Below are positions 14,101-23,400 of a stretch of DNA of 64,000 bases, one piece after another (within the stretch, counting starts at the first letter, position 1; each line of letters starts with the position of its first letter). The notes beneath the pieces were generated by a model. That model worked only from the letters and a program-made list of their open reading frames with translations, was not told where the DNA came from and searched no databases. The position numbers were made by a program, and so were the translations under genes. Source of the DNA: Asterias rubens (lineage: Eukaryota > Echinodermata > Asteroidea > Forcipulatida > Asteriidae); the NCBI RefSeq assembly GCF_902459465.1, contig NC_047073.1, forward strand, positions 1,550,001-1,614,000. Reading direction: 5' to 3'.

Positions 14101-14382
14101 GGATACACTTATAAGAAAACTGGTATTTGACAGTTACCAAATGTGTCGAGTGCCTTTCAACTGATCTTTGACAATAGTGTTACAAAGATCGGTACATTTG
14201 TCATTTGTCACAAGACGTCAAACCGGTACATGCTTTGAGACTTCATTGTAATTTTGCGCTGAATAAAAACACTCTTCATTATTATTACCTGTATCTTGAG
14301 AAAGTCCACATGAGAAAAGATGCAGAACGATAATTCCTCCTGCAAGGTAGAAACGAAAGATGCCTCCATGATTCCTTTCCAT
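5144..14382 (-). CDS. Five-SRCR-domain single-pass membrane receptor
   Basis: Nine coding exons join in frame (2118 nt, 705 aa): 14382-14289, 11982-11938, 9864-9505, 8828-8493, 8335-7991, 7413-7075, 6646-6281, 6087-6007 and 5295-5144 (TGA 5146-5144). The ATG at 14382 begins a signal peptide (MERNHGG, then a hydrophobic core ending near SCGLS). A short Ser/Ala-rich linker is followed by five SRCR domains at about residues 47-166, 167-278, 279-393, 394-506 and 507-628, each one phase 1-1 exon starting DG-x-[VL]-R-L. Each shows the WGT[VI]C, C[RKN]QLG[YF] and C-[SAQ]-H motifs and six Cys (group A spacing), except domain 4, which has five. A 27-residue Lys-rich stalk, a TM segment (GLWILIILIIMLLIMLIAFI) and a tail of about 22 residues ending MEDKV follow. 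SRCR domains bind microbial or extracellular ligands; the ligand here is unknown. No cytoplasmic signalling domain is present. Confidence 0.9.
5440..5730 (-). repeat. Interspersed repeat, inverted copy of 44795-45030
   Basis: The segments TTTCATAACTCTTGG, CTGCCAGTATACTGAAAGAA and ACTTATTGTAAACAAAGTTC match the reverse complement of 44795-45030. It lies in the last SRCR intron. Confidence 0.5.
9260..9372 (+). repeat. 40-bp duplication with (AAAT)n tail, possible non-LTR element 3' end
   Basis: AACAGCCGTTGTGCTGATAT occurs at 9264 and 9304, followed by a TAAATAAATAAATAAAT tail, as at the 3' end of some non-LTR retroelements. No reverse transcriptase frame is near. Confidence 0.35.
9917..10308 (-). 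mobile_element. MITE-1 copy (TIR about TTAAAGGCACTGGACAC)
   Basis: Complete copy in an SRCR intron. Ends are diverged versions of the family TIR. Internal words CATTGTGAGAAACGGCTCCC and TTCGAGACCTCAGATT mark the family. Non-coding and roughly 360 bp, consistent with a non-autonomous DNA transposon. Confidence 0.65.
10388..10556 (+). mobile_element. MITE-1 fragment, 5' half
   Basis: Starts TTAAAGGCACTTGACAC and carries the TTTGGTAATT and ATGCATAAAAT words; the 3' half is missing. Confidence 0.6.
11354..11715 (+). mobile_element. MITE-1 full copy
   Basis: Runs from TTAAAGACACTGGACACT to AATAGTGTCCACTGCTTTAA, with all internal family words present. It lies in the long SRCR intron between 9.9 and 11.9 kb. 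Confidence 0.75.
12135..12361 (-). mobile_element. MITE-1 partial copy
   Basis: Reverse-orientation family words (TTCGAGACCTCAG, GAAAGCACACAACC, GGTTTGTTATTTATGC) end in GGTGTCCATGCCTTTAA. Confidence 0.6.
13058..13698 (+). mobile_element. Two MITE-1 copies in tandem or nested
   Basis: A copy starting GGGACTGGACACTATTGG breaks near 13385 and a second family internal segment follows, ending AATAGTGTCCAGTGCCTTTAA. The repeated CCATTGCT word marks the join. Confidence 0.6.
13844..14160 (-). mobile_element. MITE-1 copy near the SRCR first exon
   Basis: Ends TTAAAGGCACTCGAAAC and GTGTCGAGTGCCTTTCAA are inverted. It lies within intron 1 of the SRCR gene, 129 bp from exon 1. Confidence 0.65.
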
Positions 14383-14782
14383 CGCGAAGAAGGTTTCAGA
14401 TATCAGCGATGTTTGCAATATGGAAACCTGGGTGAGTTGACGTAGTGCGCTCGTTGAGTAATAATTGTATAAAACTATAGCTGCTTTGCTGATGTGCGCT
14501 GTGTTTGTTGAATCGCACTGCACACTGGTGACACGCCCATGACCTTCGCCTAGTACACATGAGAGACACAATGGACGTGCTGGGAAACTAGAGGTCTATT
14601 ATCGATGTGTCTGGCCGTAAATTGCCACCATTGTGTCTCTAACATTCGAACCAATATTGTTCACGCAAGTCATGAATTAGGAATTATGTTTAAAACAAAA
14701 GTGTCTTGGTTTGATATTCTTATTCTCTGATGCAAATTTTAACACTTTTAAAATCGTTGCGGTGACCGCTGCTTAAGTACGA

Positions 14783-15345
14783 TTCGACTTGCCTCTAGCT
14801 ACCGGGCAATCTCAGTGGTCTACAGTTGGTAAGACACTGCTCTCGAAATACAAAGGTCTTGGGTTCGAATCAAATCCGAGTATAAATATGCCTGTGGATT
14901 TCTCTCACAAACCTTGGGGAAGTACTGAGTATACAGTGCTAACACATTATTCTTAATCCCTGATGCAAAATCAACATCTATTAAATTGTTGCCCGCTGCT
15001 AAGAAGATAGGATTCTAACTGACTCTAACTCACTGGGAAGTGAGACACCTGCTCTAGAATTGCAAAATGGGTTCGAATCCCAACAAAGTAACATGCCTGT
15101 GATTTCCTATCACAGAATTCTGGAAAGGACTGAGTATACAGTGCAACACAATATTCTTTATCCCCGATTCAAATTTACCATCTATACATCGTTGCGGTAT
15201 CGCTGCTAAAATGGGATTTGAACTGCCTCTAGCTACCGGGCAATCTAAGTGGTCTATAGCTGATAAGACACTGCTCTAGAATGGCAAAGGTCGTGGGGTT
15301 CGAGTCCCACTCGAGTAATATGCCTGCTGCGCTCGGTTGTAAATC
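14783..15345 (+). mobile_element. Three tandem tRNA-derived SINE copies (SINE-1)
   Basis: Copies at about 14783-14960, 14990-15165 and 15185-15345 each have the A-box-like GTGGTCTATAGCTG region, AAGACACTGCTCTAGAA, a B-box GGGTTCGAATCCC or variant, then GAGTAATATGCCTGTG and ACTGAGTATACAGTGC. They lie in the divergent region between the SRCR and RPTP genes. Confidence 0.7.
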
Positions 15346-16164
15346 GTTAAGCGCGCCATCTTGTGGTTGTTTTATCATATTAGTCAGTTGCGCTCGGCCC
15401 CAGCGGTATCCAGGACCGCTGGGATGGGCTAATCGCTTGCACAGGTTCTTGTTCAGGAAGTACGTCATGCGTACAGTGCATAGAAATAGGGTGCAGTGTG
15501 ATGCATGATGGGACTGCGCATTAATAAACCAATGACAGTGCATGATACGTTTGCCCATCCAAGGCGCTGGGGACGAGCGAAATTAGTCGGTCTGGTTAAA
15601 TCAAGCCATAAGAGGGCGCGCTCATAATGAAAACTTCAGTGCTTAAATTTGCAACGGATAATGTAAACAAAATAAATGTTACCGTCTACAAAACTGTGAT
15701 CAAGCAGTGTTTGACGTTATTCAAAGGACCATATTTAATTGATTATAGATTTGAAAAAGTTTGTTGCCTCAGTAATGTATACAATTGTAATGCGGTTTCA
15801 AAACTGTAAAATAATACAAAGGTTATGCAAATTAGATAGAAAAACTGAGGGTAAACAAAATAAAAAACAAACAAAAAATGCCCAAATGTTTCAAATCGGT
15901 CATTTGACTCCTGAATATAGAAAACTTTTTGGAGTGATGACACCGTCCGTTAAATCATTTTTAAACCAACTTCTCGACATCAATTTCAAGAACCTATAAC
16001 AAACTGGCCTGAAACATTATCCCTTTGCAGGGATAAATCGCTGGTTTTAAAAGAGTACACTCATTTCCTACATTCTGTAGGTTGTTAAACACATCACACA
16101 ATAGGCAGCTGACTCAGTTCATGGTAGAAAAATTACACACTTTTTATATTTCGCAGGTTTGTGG

Positions 16165-16360
16165 ATCATGGCCGAGCGGCTAAGAGCGCAAGACTCAAGT
16201 TCTCGTTTTCCAAATCTCGTGACTTCAGTCATGAACTTTTGAATTTGACTATGACTTTTGTATACAAAGAAATTTTAGCAGCGCTCTGGGTGAACTGAGT
16301 ATCAGCCTTTGTCCCCATTTGTGGTGTTATGGATCCAGGTTTGTGTAAGGTGTTTCACTC
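16165..16360 (+). mobile_element. tRNA-like SINE fragment (ATGGCCGAGCGGCTAAGAGC head)
   Basis: A Leu/Ser-tRNA-like D-arm is followed by CAAGACTCAAGTTCTCG; the B box has decayed, so this is not a working tRNA gene. Confidence 0.5.
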
Positions 16361-16404
16361 ACACAATTGAAATTATTAACACGGAACAGCGGGTAGCAAA
16401 AGGC

Positions 16405-16743
16405 CATTAAAGGAATATTACAGAACTGGTATTTTTGCTAACCATGTAATCACTTTATGTGATCCACCATCGTAAACTGACAAACTTGTTGAAGTTTGCT
16501 ATATATCTAAGTCACGAGAAAATAGTGAAAAACCGATCACACATTTTGCATGTCATCGATTCAAAATTAAATACCATTTTTTTTAAACGTTCTTTGAGCG
16601 ATAAACATCCACGGAAATATTTCATGGGATGAAAATATTTCATGGGATGTTTTATATTATCATCATCATTAGACCGTGTGGGTTTTATGTTAATGTGTGA
16701 CCTTACCGGTTTTTAAAAAAACATTTCGGTAATGTTCCTTTAA
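16405..16743 (+). mobile_element. Second MITE family copy (ends AAAGGAATATTACAGAACTGG)
   Basis: Begins TTAAAGGAATATTACAGAAC and ends CATTTCGGTAATGTTCCTTT, forming imperfect inverted ends. It contains a 20-bp direct repeat GAAATATTTCATGGGATG. Upstream of the RPTP gene. Confidence 0.55.
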
Positions 16744-16802
16744 GCTTTTACTGACGAGGAAGTGAATGTGGAATAATACTAATATTTGATTGCGTATTCT
16801 GA

Positions 16803-16829
16803 TGATGGTGGACGCTTTTCTGGCGGCAG
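16803..16829 (+). other. Possible untranslated or alternative first exon of the RPTP gene
   Basis: GGCGGCAG|GTAAGTC is a perfect donor, 570 bp before the signal-peptide exon. Two ATGs just upstream open a short frame (MMVDAFLAA) ending in phase 1, the phase needed by the Ig-1 exon, but it has no signal peptide. A 5' UTR exon is equally possible. Confidence 0.22.
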
Positions 16830-17401
16830 GTAAGTCAAATTCATTTTCAATTCCATTTTCGAAAGTGTATGAAACCTGTCACGAACAGGATCGAATTCCA
16901 TACTTTTGCTGACATTAATTTCATGGTCAATGAAGAGAATCACAAGTCGTTTGGCAAAGTTCTACATGTTGTGATAATAAATGCCTTAATCATTTCAACG
17001 TTCATTGTGACTTGTATGTTTTATTTCCCCTTTAGATTAAAAAGGTGTTTTTCCCACGGTCCCATGCATCTTATTCTTACGTACAAGGAAGACGTCCTTT
17101 GAGCAAAACCAAACAAACAACCAGCCAAACTTTATAGCACGCCCAAATAGCAACATTTGAAAACATATAATTGCTTGCTTATTGGTTTTGCCTTTTCATG
17201 ATTATCATATATTTATGTAGGAAAGTTATAATCAAATGTTGCTTTTGGACCCTCAGTAATGCTCTGATAATTCTGATTAGTCATAGTGAATAAACATTCA
17301 ACTTGTTGATGTCTGAATCTATTTCGCTGACCGTATTGCAGTTTTCCACTTCACAATCAATGTCAGCTCCAACTAACTTAAAGGTGTCACTACAAACTAC
17401 G

Positions 17402-20400
17402 ATGAATGGACGCGGAGTGAAAGACTGTCCGGCTGTGTCTGGATGTGCTTTACTTGGCCTGCTGCTGGTCCTTCTAGTTCTACCACATTCTTTACAAGGT
17501 AAGACTTTTTATGAACATACATTTTCAAAACTTTCCCTCTGTTGTTGTTTAAATTCTGTAGTGTTTGTTCTGTTGCTTGTTTTGTAATGTTTGTAATGTT
17601 GTAATGTTTGTTTGTTTGTTTGTTTGTTTGTTTGTCTGTCTGTCTGTCTGTCGGTCGGTCGGTCGGTCGGTCGGTCGGTCGGTCGGTCGGTCGGTCGGTC
17701 GGTCGGTCGGTCGGTCGGTCGGTCGGTCGGTCGGTCGGTCGGTCGGTCGGTCGGTCGGTCGGTCGGTCGGTCGGTCGGTCGGTCGGTCGGTCGGTCGGTC
17801 GGTCGGTCGGTCGGTCGGTCGGTCGGTCGGTCGGTCGGTCGGTCGGTCGGTCGGTCGGTCGGTCGGTCGGTCGGTCGGTCGGTCGGTCGGTCGGTCGGTC
17901 GGTCGGTCGGTCGGTCGGTCGGTCGGTCGGTCGGTCGGTCGGTCGGTCGGTCGGTCGGTCGGTCGGTCGGTCGGTCGGTCGGTCGGTCGGTCGGTCGGTC
18001 GGTCGGTCGGTCGGTCGGTCGGTCGGTCGGTCGGTCGGTCGGTCGGTCGGTCGGTCGGTCGGTCGGTCGGTCGGTCGGTCGGTCGGTCGGTCGGTAATTT
18101 CTCACTAAATAATAAAAGACTTCAAGCTAGAAGGAACAATAGCAAGACCCCTCAAACTCACATCTTTATATCTGGCAGGGCCACGTGCAAGTGATGTTTT
18201 TATATGAAAACTGTTTTAACTTGGGGTTATTTTGCACATAATTTGATGTTTTGTTTTTCATAGGTGATGTTCCTGACTTTACCTGCTACAATGTAAGACC
18301 TCTTATTCAAACTGATGGTCATTTTATTGGTGGCTATAAGAGTGGTGGCTACCAAGGAGCAACAGTCTCATTTAGTCGAGTATTGGATACGGGTAGTGGC
18401 AGTGACCTACCACATGATAGCTATTATAGAAACCCTTCAACTGCTTCTACTCAATATTACTTCCCTGCTGCCTCTGGAATAAATAGATTTGGTGCTTATA
18501 ACTGTGAATTCAGTTCACCCAGAGTCAACATCGCTACAATTCTTCTACCACAGAACGGTGAGTGACTAATACTGTAAACTTAATTGTTGGAAATGATTTA
18601 GGGGAAACTGCCTTAAGATTTTGATGCTTTGGGCCTTAAAAGACATTCGTTAGGAAATGAATCAAGTTGGAACTTTGGAAAGAAGTTTTAAAGGCAGGTT
18701 ATCATGATTCACAAAAAAAAAAAACGTTTACAGTTTCTAGTTTTCCTTTAAGACTTTGTGAAGTAACATGGAGTGACATTTCGTATATTAACTAATTTTT
18801 GACTCCATAAAGTTTTACTTTACCTTTAAAACCTCTTTCCGACTATTTTCATTTAATAACAAACACCTGTTAAAGCCCAAAGCGCATAACCTGAAGGCAA
18901 TGCTCCCCTTCAACAATGACGGCAATCATGACTAGAATTAAAGACAGTTCATGAAAACTACTGTAGATTATTCTGGTTTCACATTATTTGATAGTTTATG
19001 GTGGAAACATTCAAGCTGCACTTGAAAATAAATCTTGACTTCAGATATAAATTAGGCAGTTAATTTGGTATAAAAAACACAGTTATATAATGGTCTATCA
19101 ACTGAGCTTATTGATTGTAGGTGATGTATCTCCAGCCTCATCCACTTTGACTACGAGTGCTGGAGAGGATGTAACATTGACAATGACACAGTTATATAAC
19201 GGTCTATCAACTGAGCTTATTAATGATTGTAGGTGATGTATCTCCAGCCTCATCCACCTTGACTACGAGTGCTGGAGAGGATGTAACATTGACAATGACA
19301 CAGTTATATAACGGTCCATCAACTAAGCTTATTGTTGATTGTAGGTGATGTATCTCCAGCCTCATCCACCTTGACTACGAGTGCTGGAGAGGATGTAACA
19401 TTGACAATGACACAGTTATATAACGGTCTATCAACTGAGCTTATTATTGATTGTAGGTGATGTATCTCCAGCCTCGTCCACCTTGACTATGAGTGCTGGA
19501 GAGGATGTAACGTTGACAATGACACAGTTATATAACGGTCTATCAACTGAGCTTATTATTGATTGTAGGTGATGTATCTCCAGCCTCGTCCACCTTGACT
19601 ACGAGTGCTGGAGAGGATGTAACATTGACAATGACACAGCTATATAACGGTCTATCAACTGAGCTTATTATTGATTGTAGTTGATGTATCTCCAGCCTCG
19701 TCCACCTTGACTACGAGTGCTGGAGAGGATGTAACATTGACAATGACACAGTTATATAACGGTCCTATATTAACTGAGCTTATTAATGATTGTAGGTGAT
19801 GTATCTCTCGCCTCGTCACCTTGACTACGAGTGCTGGAGATAATGTACCATTGACAATGACACAGTTATATAACGGTCCTATATTAACTGAGCTTATTAA
19901 TGATTGTAGGTGATGTATCTCTCGCCTCGTCACCTTGACTACGAGTGCTGGAGATAATGTAACATTGACAATGACACAGTTATATAACGGTCTATCAACT
20001 GAGCTTATTGTTGATTGTAGGTGATGTATCTCCAGCCTCATCCACCTTGACTACGAGTTCTGGAGAGGATGTAACATTGACAATGACACAGTTATATAAC
20101 GGTCTATCAACTGAGCTTATTATTGATTGTAGGTGATGTATCTCCAACTTCACCCACCTTGACTACAAGTGCTGGAGAGGATGTAACGTTGACAATGACA
20201 CAGCAAACCGGATCAACCAATGAGCTTCGATGGAGACACAATGGTAGTTACAACTCTGCATGGGATGGCCAATCAAGCATCAGTATCCTTAATGTCCAAC
20301 TCCATCATATTGGTATCTATGAATGCTACATAGCAGGCAGGCATCATCTACAGAACCATGCACTCATGAGACTCCTTGTAAGGCGTAAGTTTCTAAACAA

Positions 20401-23400
20401 GTTTCTTTCCACATTGTATAATAGCAATATGCAGTTCTTATGCCCAATGGGCACCTCAAAGAAGCTGACCTCTTGTGTTTTTCTACGGCAGGCATGTACA
20501 GCTATGTTTGAATTATGGGATCCATTTATATCCTGATGTGCTTTAAGCACTGTATTCTTTCTGGAGTTCTTTGAAAATAAATCACATGCATATTACCCTG
20601 GTGGGATTCGAACCCATGACCCTTGCAATTCTAGAGCAGTGTCTTACCAACTAGACCACCGAGATTGCCCGGTAGCTACAGGCAGTTCGAATCCTATGTT
20701 TTAGCAGCGGGAACTGCAACGATTTTAATTTGCATCGCGGATGCAAATTTAACATCTAATAACATTTTTATCTCGATATACATTTAAGTTTGTCCAAAAC
20801 AAAGCTAGAAACCACTCTTAGAACATTTTTAAGGCAATGTGCATGAACCATGTTGTCATGTCGGCTAATTCCACGAATAGTCAGGCGTAATGATGAAAAA
20901 ACATTATTTTTTTATCTTTTGAGAATAATGTCTGCCTGTGTCAAATTTTAACTCTTTGTTGCTACCACTATTTTAGAAGATTTCCATCTTCACATCAGAT
21001 GCAGTTCAAAGCAATTTGGTGTATTTCTTCATGTGTTACATTCGTTGTCTTCAGTGTCTTGTGGGTTGGTTAAGAGTCATTTAGTTGCCTTGCCTGTGCG
21101 AATGATCTTCACTGTTTAAGTCACATAACTCAAGAATTCCAGTCATAACAATTTATAAAGTTGAAGTTAAAATACATATTAGTAATGCTGTTGACAACAC
21201 ATGTATTTCAAACCCTTGGGACAAAGCAATTTGATTAGGGCAAGTTTTCCCTTTATTTTAACAATGATGTTGCTAGTTGACAAGATTGAACATAATTTCA
21301 AAAAGATGGGAACCAAAATTTGTATCAAATTAAACAACCATTGACCTATGAAACCCTTGGGACAAAGCAATTTGATTAGGGCAAGTTTTCCCTTTTATTT
21401 TAGCAATGATGCTAGTTGACAAAATTTGACATAATTTCAAAAAGATGGGGACCAAAATTTGTATCAAATTAAACAACCATTGACCTCTGGAACCCTTGGG
21501 ACAAAAACAATCTGATTAGGGCAAGTTTTCCCTTTATCAGTGAATGGGTGGTGGAGGTGGGTTTGGGAGGGGCTATCAAACCACATACCCATATTTCAGA
21601 TTCACGATTTCCTCAAAACCCGTTTCTGTTGACAGCTTAACCTTGACCGGATAAGATCACCAAACTCAAGCTCTGGTGCTTTTGTTCGGCAGAGTGTGGG
21701 TTCGAGTCCCAGTCATGACACAATTGTATCCGAGAGCGAGACACTTAACTATAATTGCTTCTCTCCACCATGGGTAAACGGGTACCTGCAATGGCAGAGA
21801 TGGTTCTTGTGGTTGATTTAGCCGAGTGGCGCATATTTGTAGCACAGGCTGTATCTCCCCAGGGAGCTGAGATGGTTTAATGAATTAAGGCCCAGTGACC
21901 CGGGGTAATAATGTGGAAGCGCTTTGAGAGAAATAAAGTGCTATATTATTATTATATTGTTTATTGCAGAATGCTCCCCCAATAAATATGGTCGTACTTG
22001 TGATAGTTACTGTCCATTATGTTATAATGGTGGTCAGTGCGATGATATAACTGGTGAGTGTATCTGCCCACCAGGATTCAGTGGCAACTCGTGTCAAAAT
22101 TGTAAGTGGATGAATTTTTATTTTTATTTAATAATCGGGTAGAAATATGAGGCGCTGATTGGCTTTTTATTAATGTGTGATGGACCAATGGAGAGACTGT
22201 TACTAATTAACAAGAATGGTAACTTTATTGTTAATGGATGTGTTTTTAAGTTTTTTTTATTTATAAAGTCATTGATGGAAGAATAAAAAAACTCTGGAAA
22301 GTACCGTGTATAACGAGCTATCACAAAATGGTGTAAAACCCAAATTAATATAAAGTAATAATACAAAAATGTAAAATTATGATAGGTGTAGCTTTTAAAA
22401 GAGAGTTTATATTCAACAATTACCTGCACAACTTCTTTTCCAAAACCAATATTTTCTGAACGTATTGACATCAGGTGTTTTATGATGTGTCACCGTTGGT
22501 TTTTTAAACTTAAAAAAGTTGTTTCTTGGACTTGATTGTTCACAGTGCATAGTAACAACTGCTTTGGCCAAGACTGTGGCATCCGTTGTAGTGGTGATCC
22601 TGCTACAGCTTGCCGTGGCAGTCTACTCTGTCCTAAAGATCCCTTTGGTTGCACATGCGCAGCTAGCTTCACAGGCAAAAATTGCGAGGATGGTAAGTTT
22701 GTTCCAATTTGTGGCTACTATATAGTATTATCATTTAACTGCAGGCACCCTTAATATGTTTTTCAACTCAAATATAAGGGTAGCAAAATTGTACGTAAAT
22801 TGACAGTGGTGTAGTCAAGTACTTTGACAGTGTTGTGCCATTGAGTACGAGTTGAAGTGTCTGAGTACCAAGTAATTTTAAGTATCAAATCAAGCAGCCG
22901 AGTATAAAAAGTACTTGGGTTTCCGATAACGAGTCTGTGTATTTTAAATAAAAGACAAAAAAAAAAAAAGATCTATTGACACATTTTTAAAGTTTGTTTA
23001 TTTATTTATTTAATTATTTTGTTGTTGAATATTTTGTGAAGTGTTTTACCATACACAGATTGTTTTTGTTTGTTGACAGACGCGTAATACTTTCAACAAG
23101 TAAAACAAAACAATTGAAAACACTCCTTGATACATGTAATAATGACATATTAATGGTATGTTCCTATCAGATTGTCCTGCTGGTTACTTTGGTGCTGGCT
23201 GCAAGTTGAAATGCCACTGCCAAGAAGGCTTGACATGTAACAAGGCGACTGGTGAATGTCAAGACAGTGGTGGAGGTTGTGCAACAGGCTTCACTGGAGA
23301 AAACTGTCAGGGTAAGGAAACAGTACTCATAATAAATACAGTAACTTTTTCAACGGTCATTTTTAAAGCCATTGGACCCTTTCGGTCTAGAAAAAAAAAA

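Larger units (their letters stand above)
14383..17401. other. Divergent intergenic region between SRCR and RPTP genes
   Basis: The two genes are head to head with 3.0 kb between their ATGs. Contents are SINE copies, one MITE and a possible 5' exon donor at 16830. I see no clear core promoter motif for either gene. Short frames at 15.6-16.0 kb lack family similarity. Confidence 0.5.

Noticed and set aside
15739..15999. 86-codon plus-strand frame
   Set aside because: AT-rich, Lys/Asn-heavy, with no recognised motif or splice support, in intergenic repeats.
17509..18194. Long open frames of RSVG (plus) and PTDR (minus) repeats, up to 209 codons
   Set aside because: Period-4 (TCGG)n has no stop in any frame; there is no start or splice context and it lies in an intron.
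19655..20041. 128-codon minus-strand frame over the 112-bp array
   Set aside because: Shadow of the tandem repeat antisense to Ig-exon-derived units; it has no independent support.
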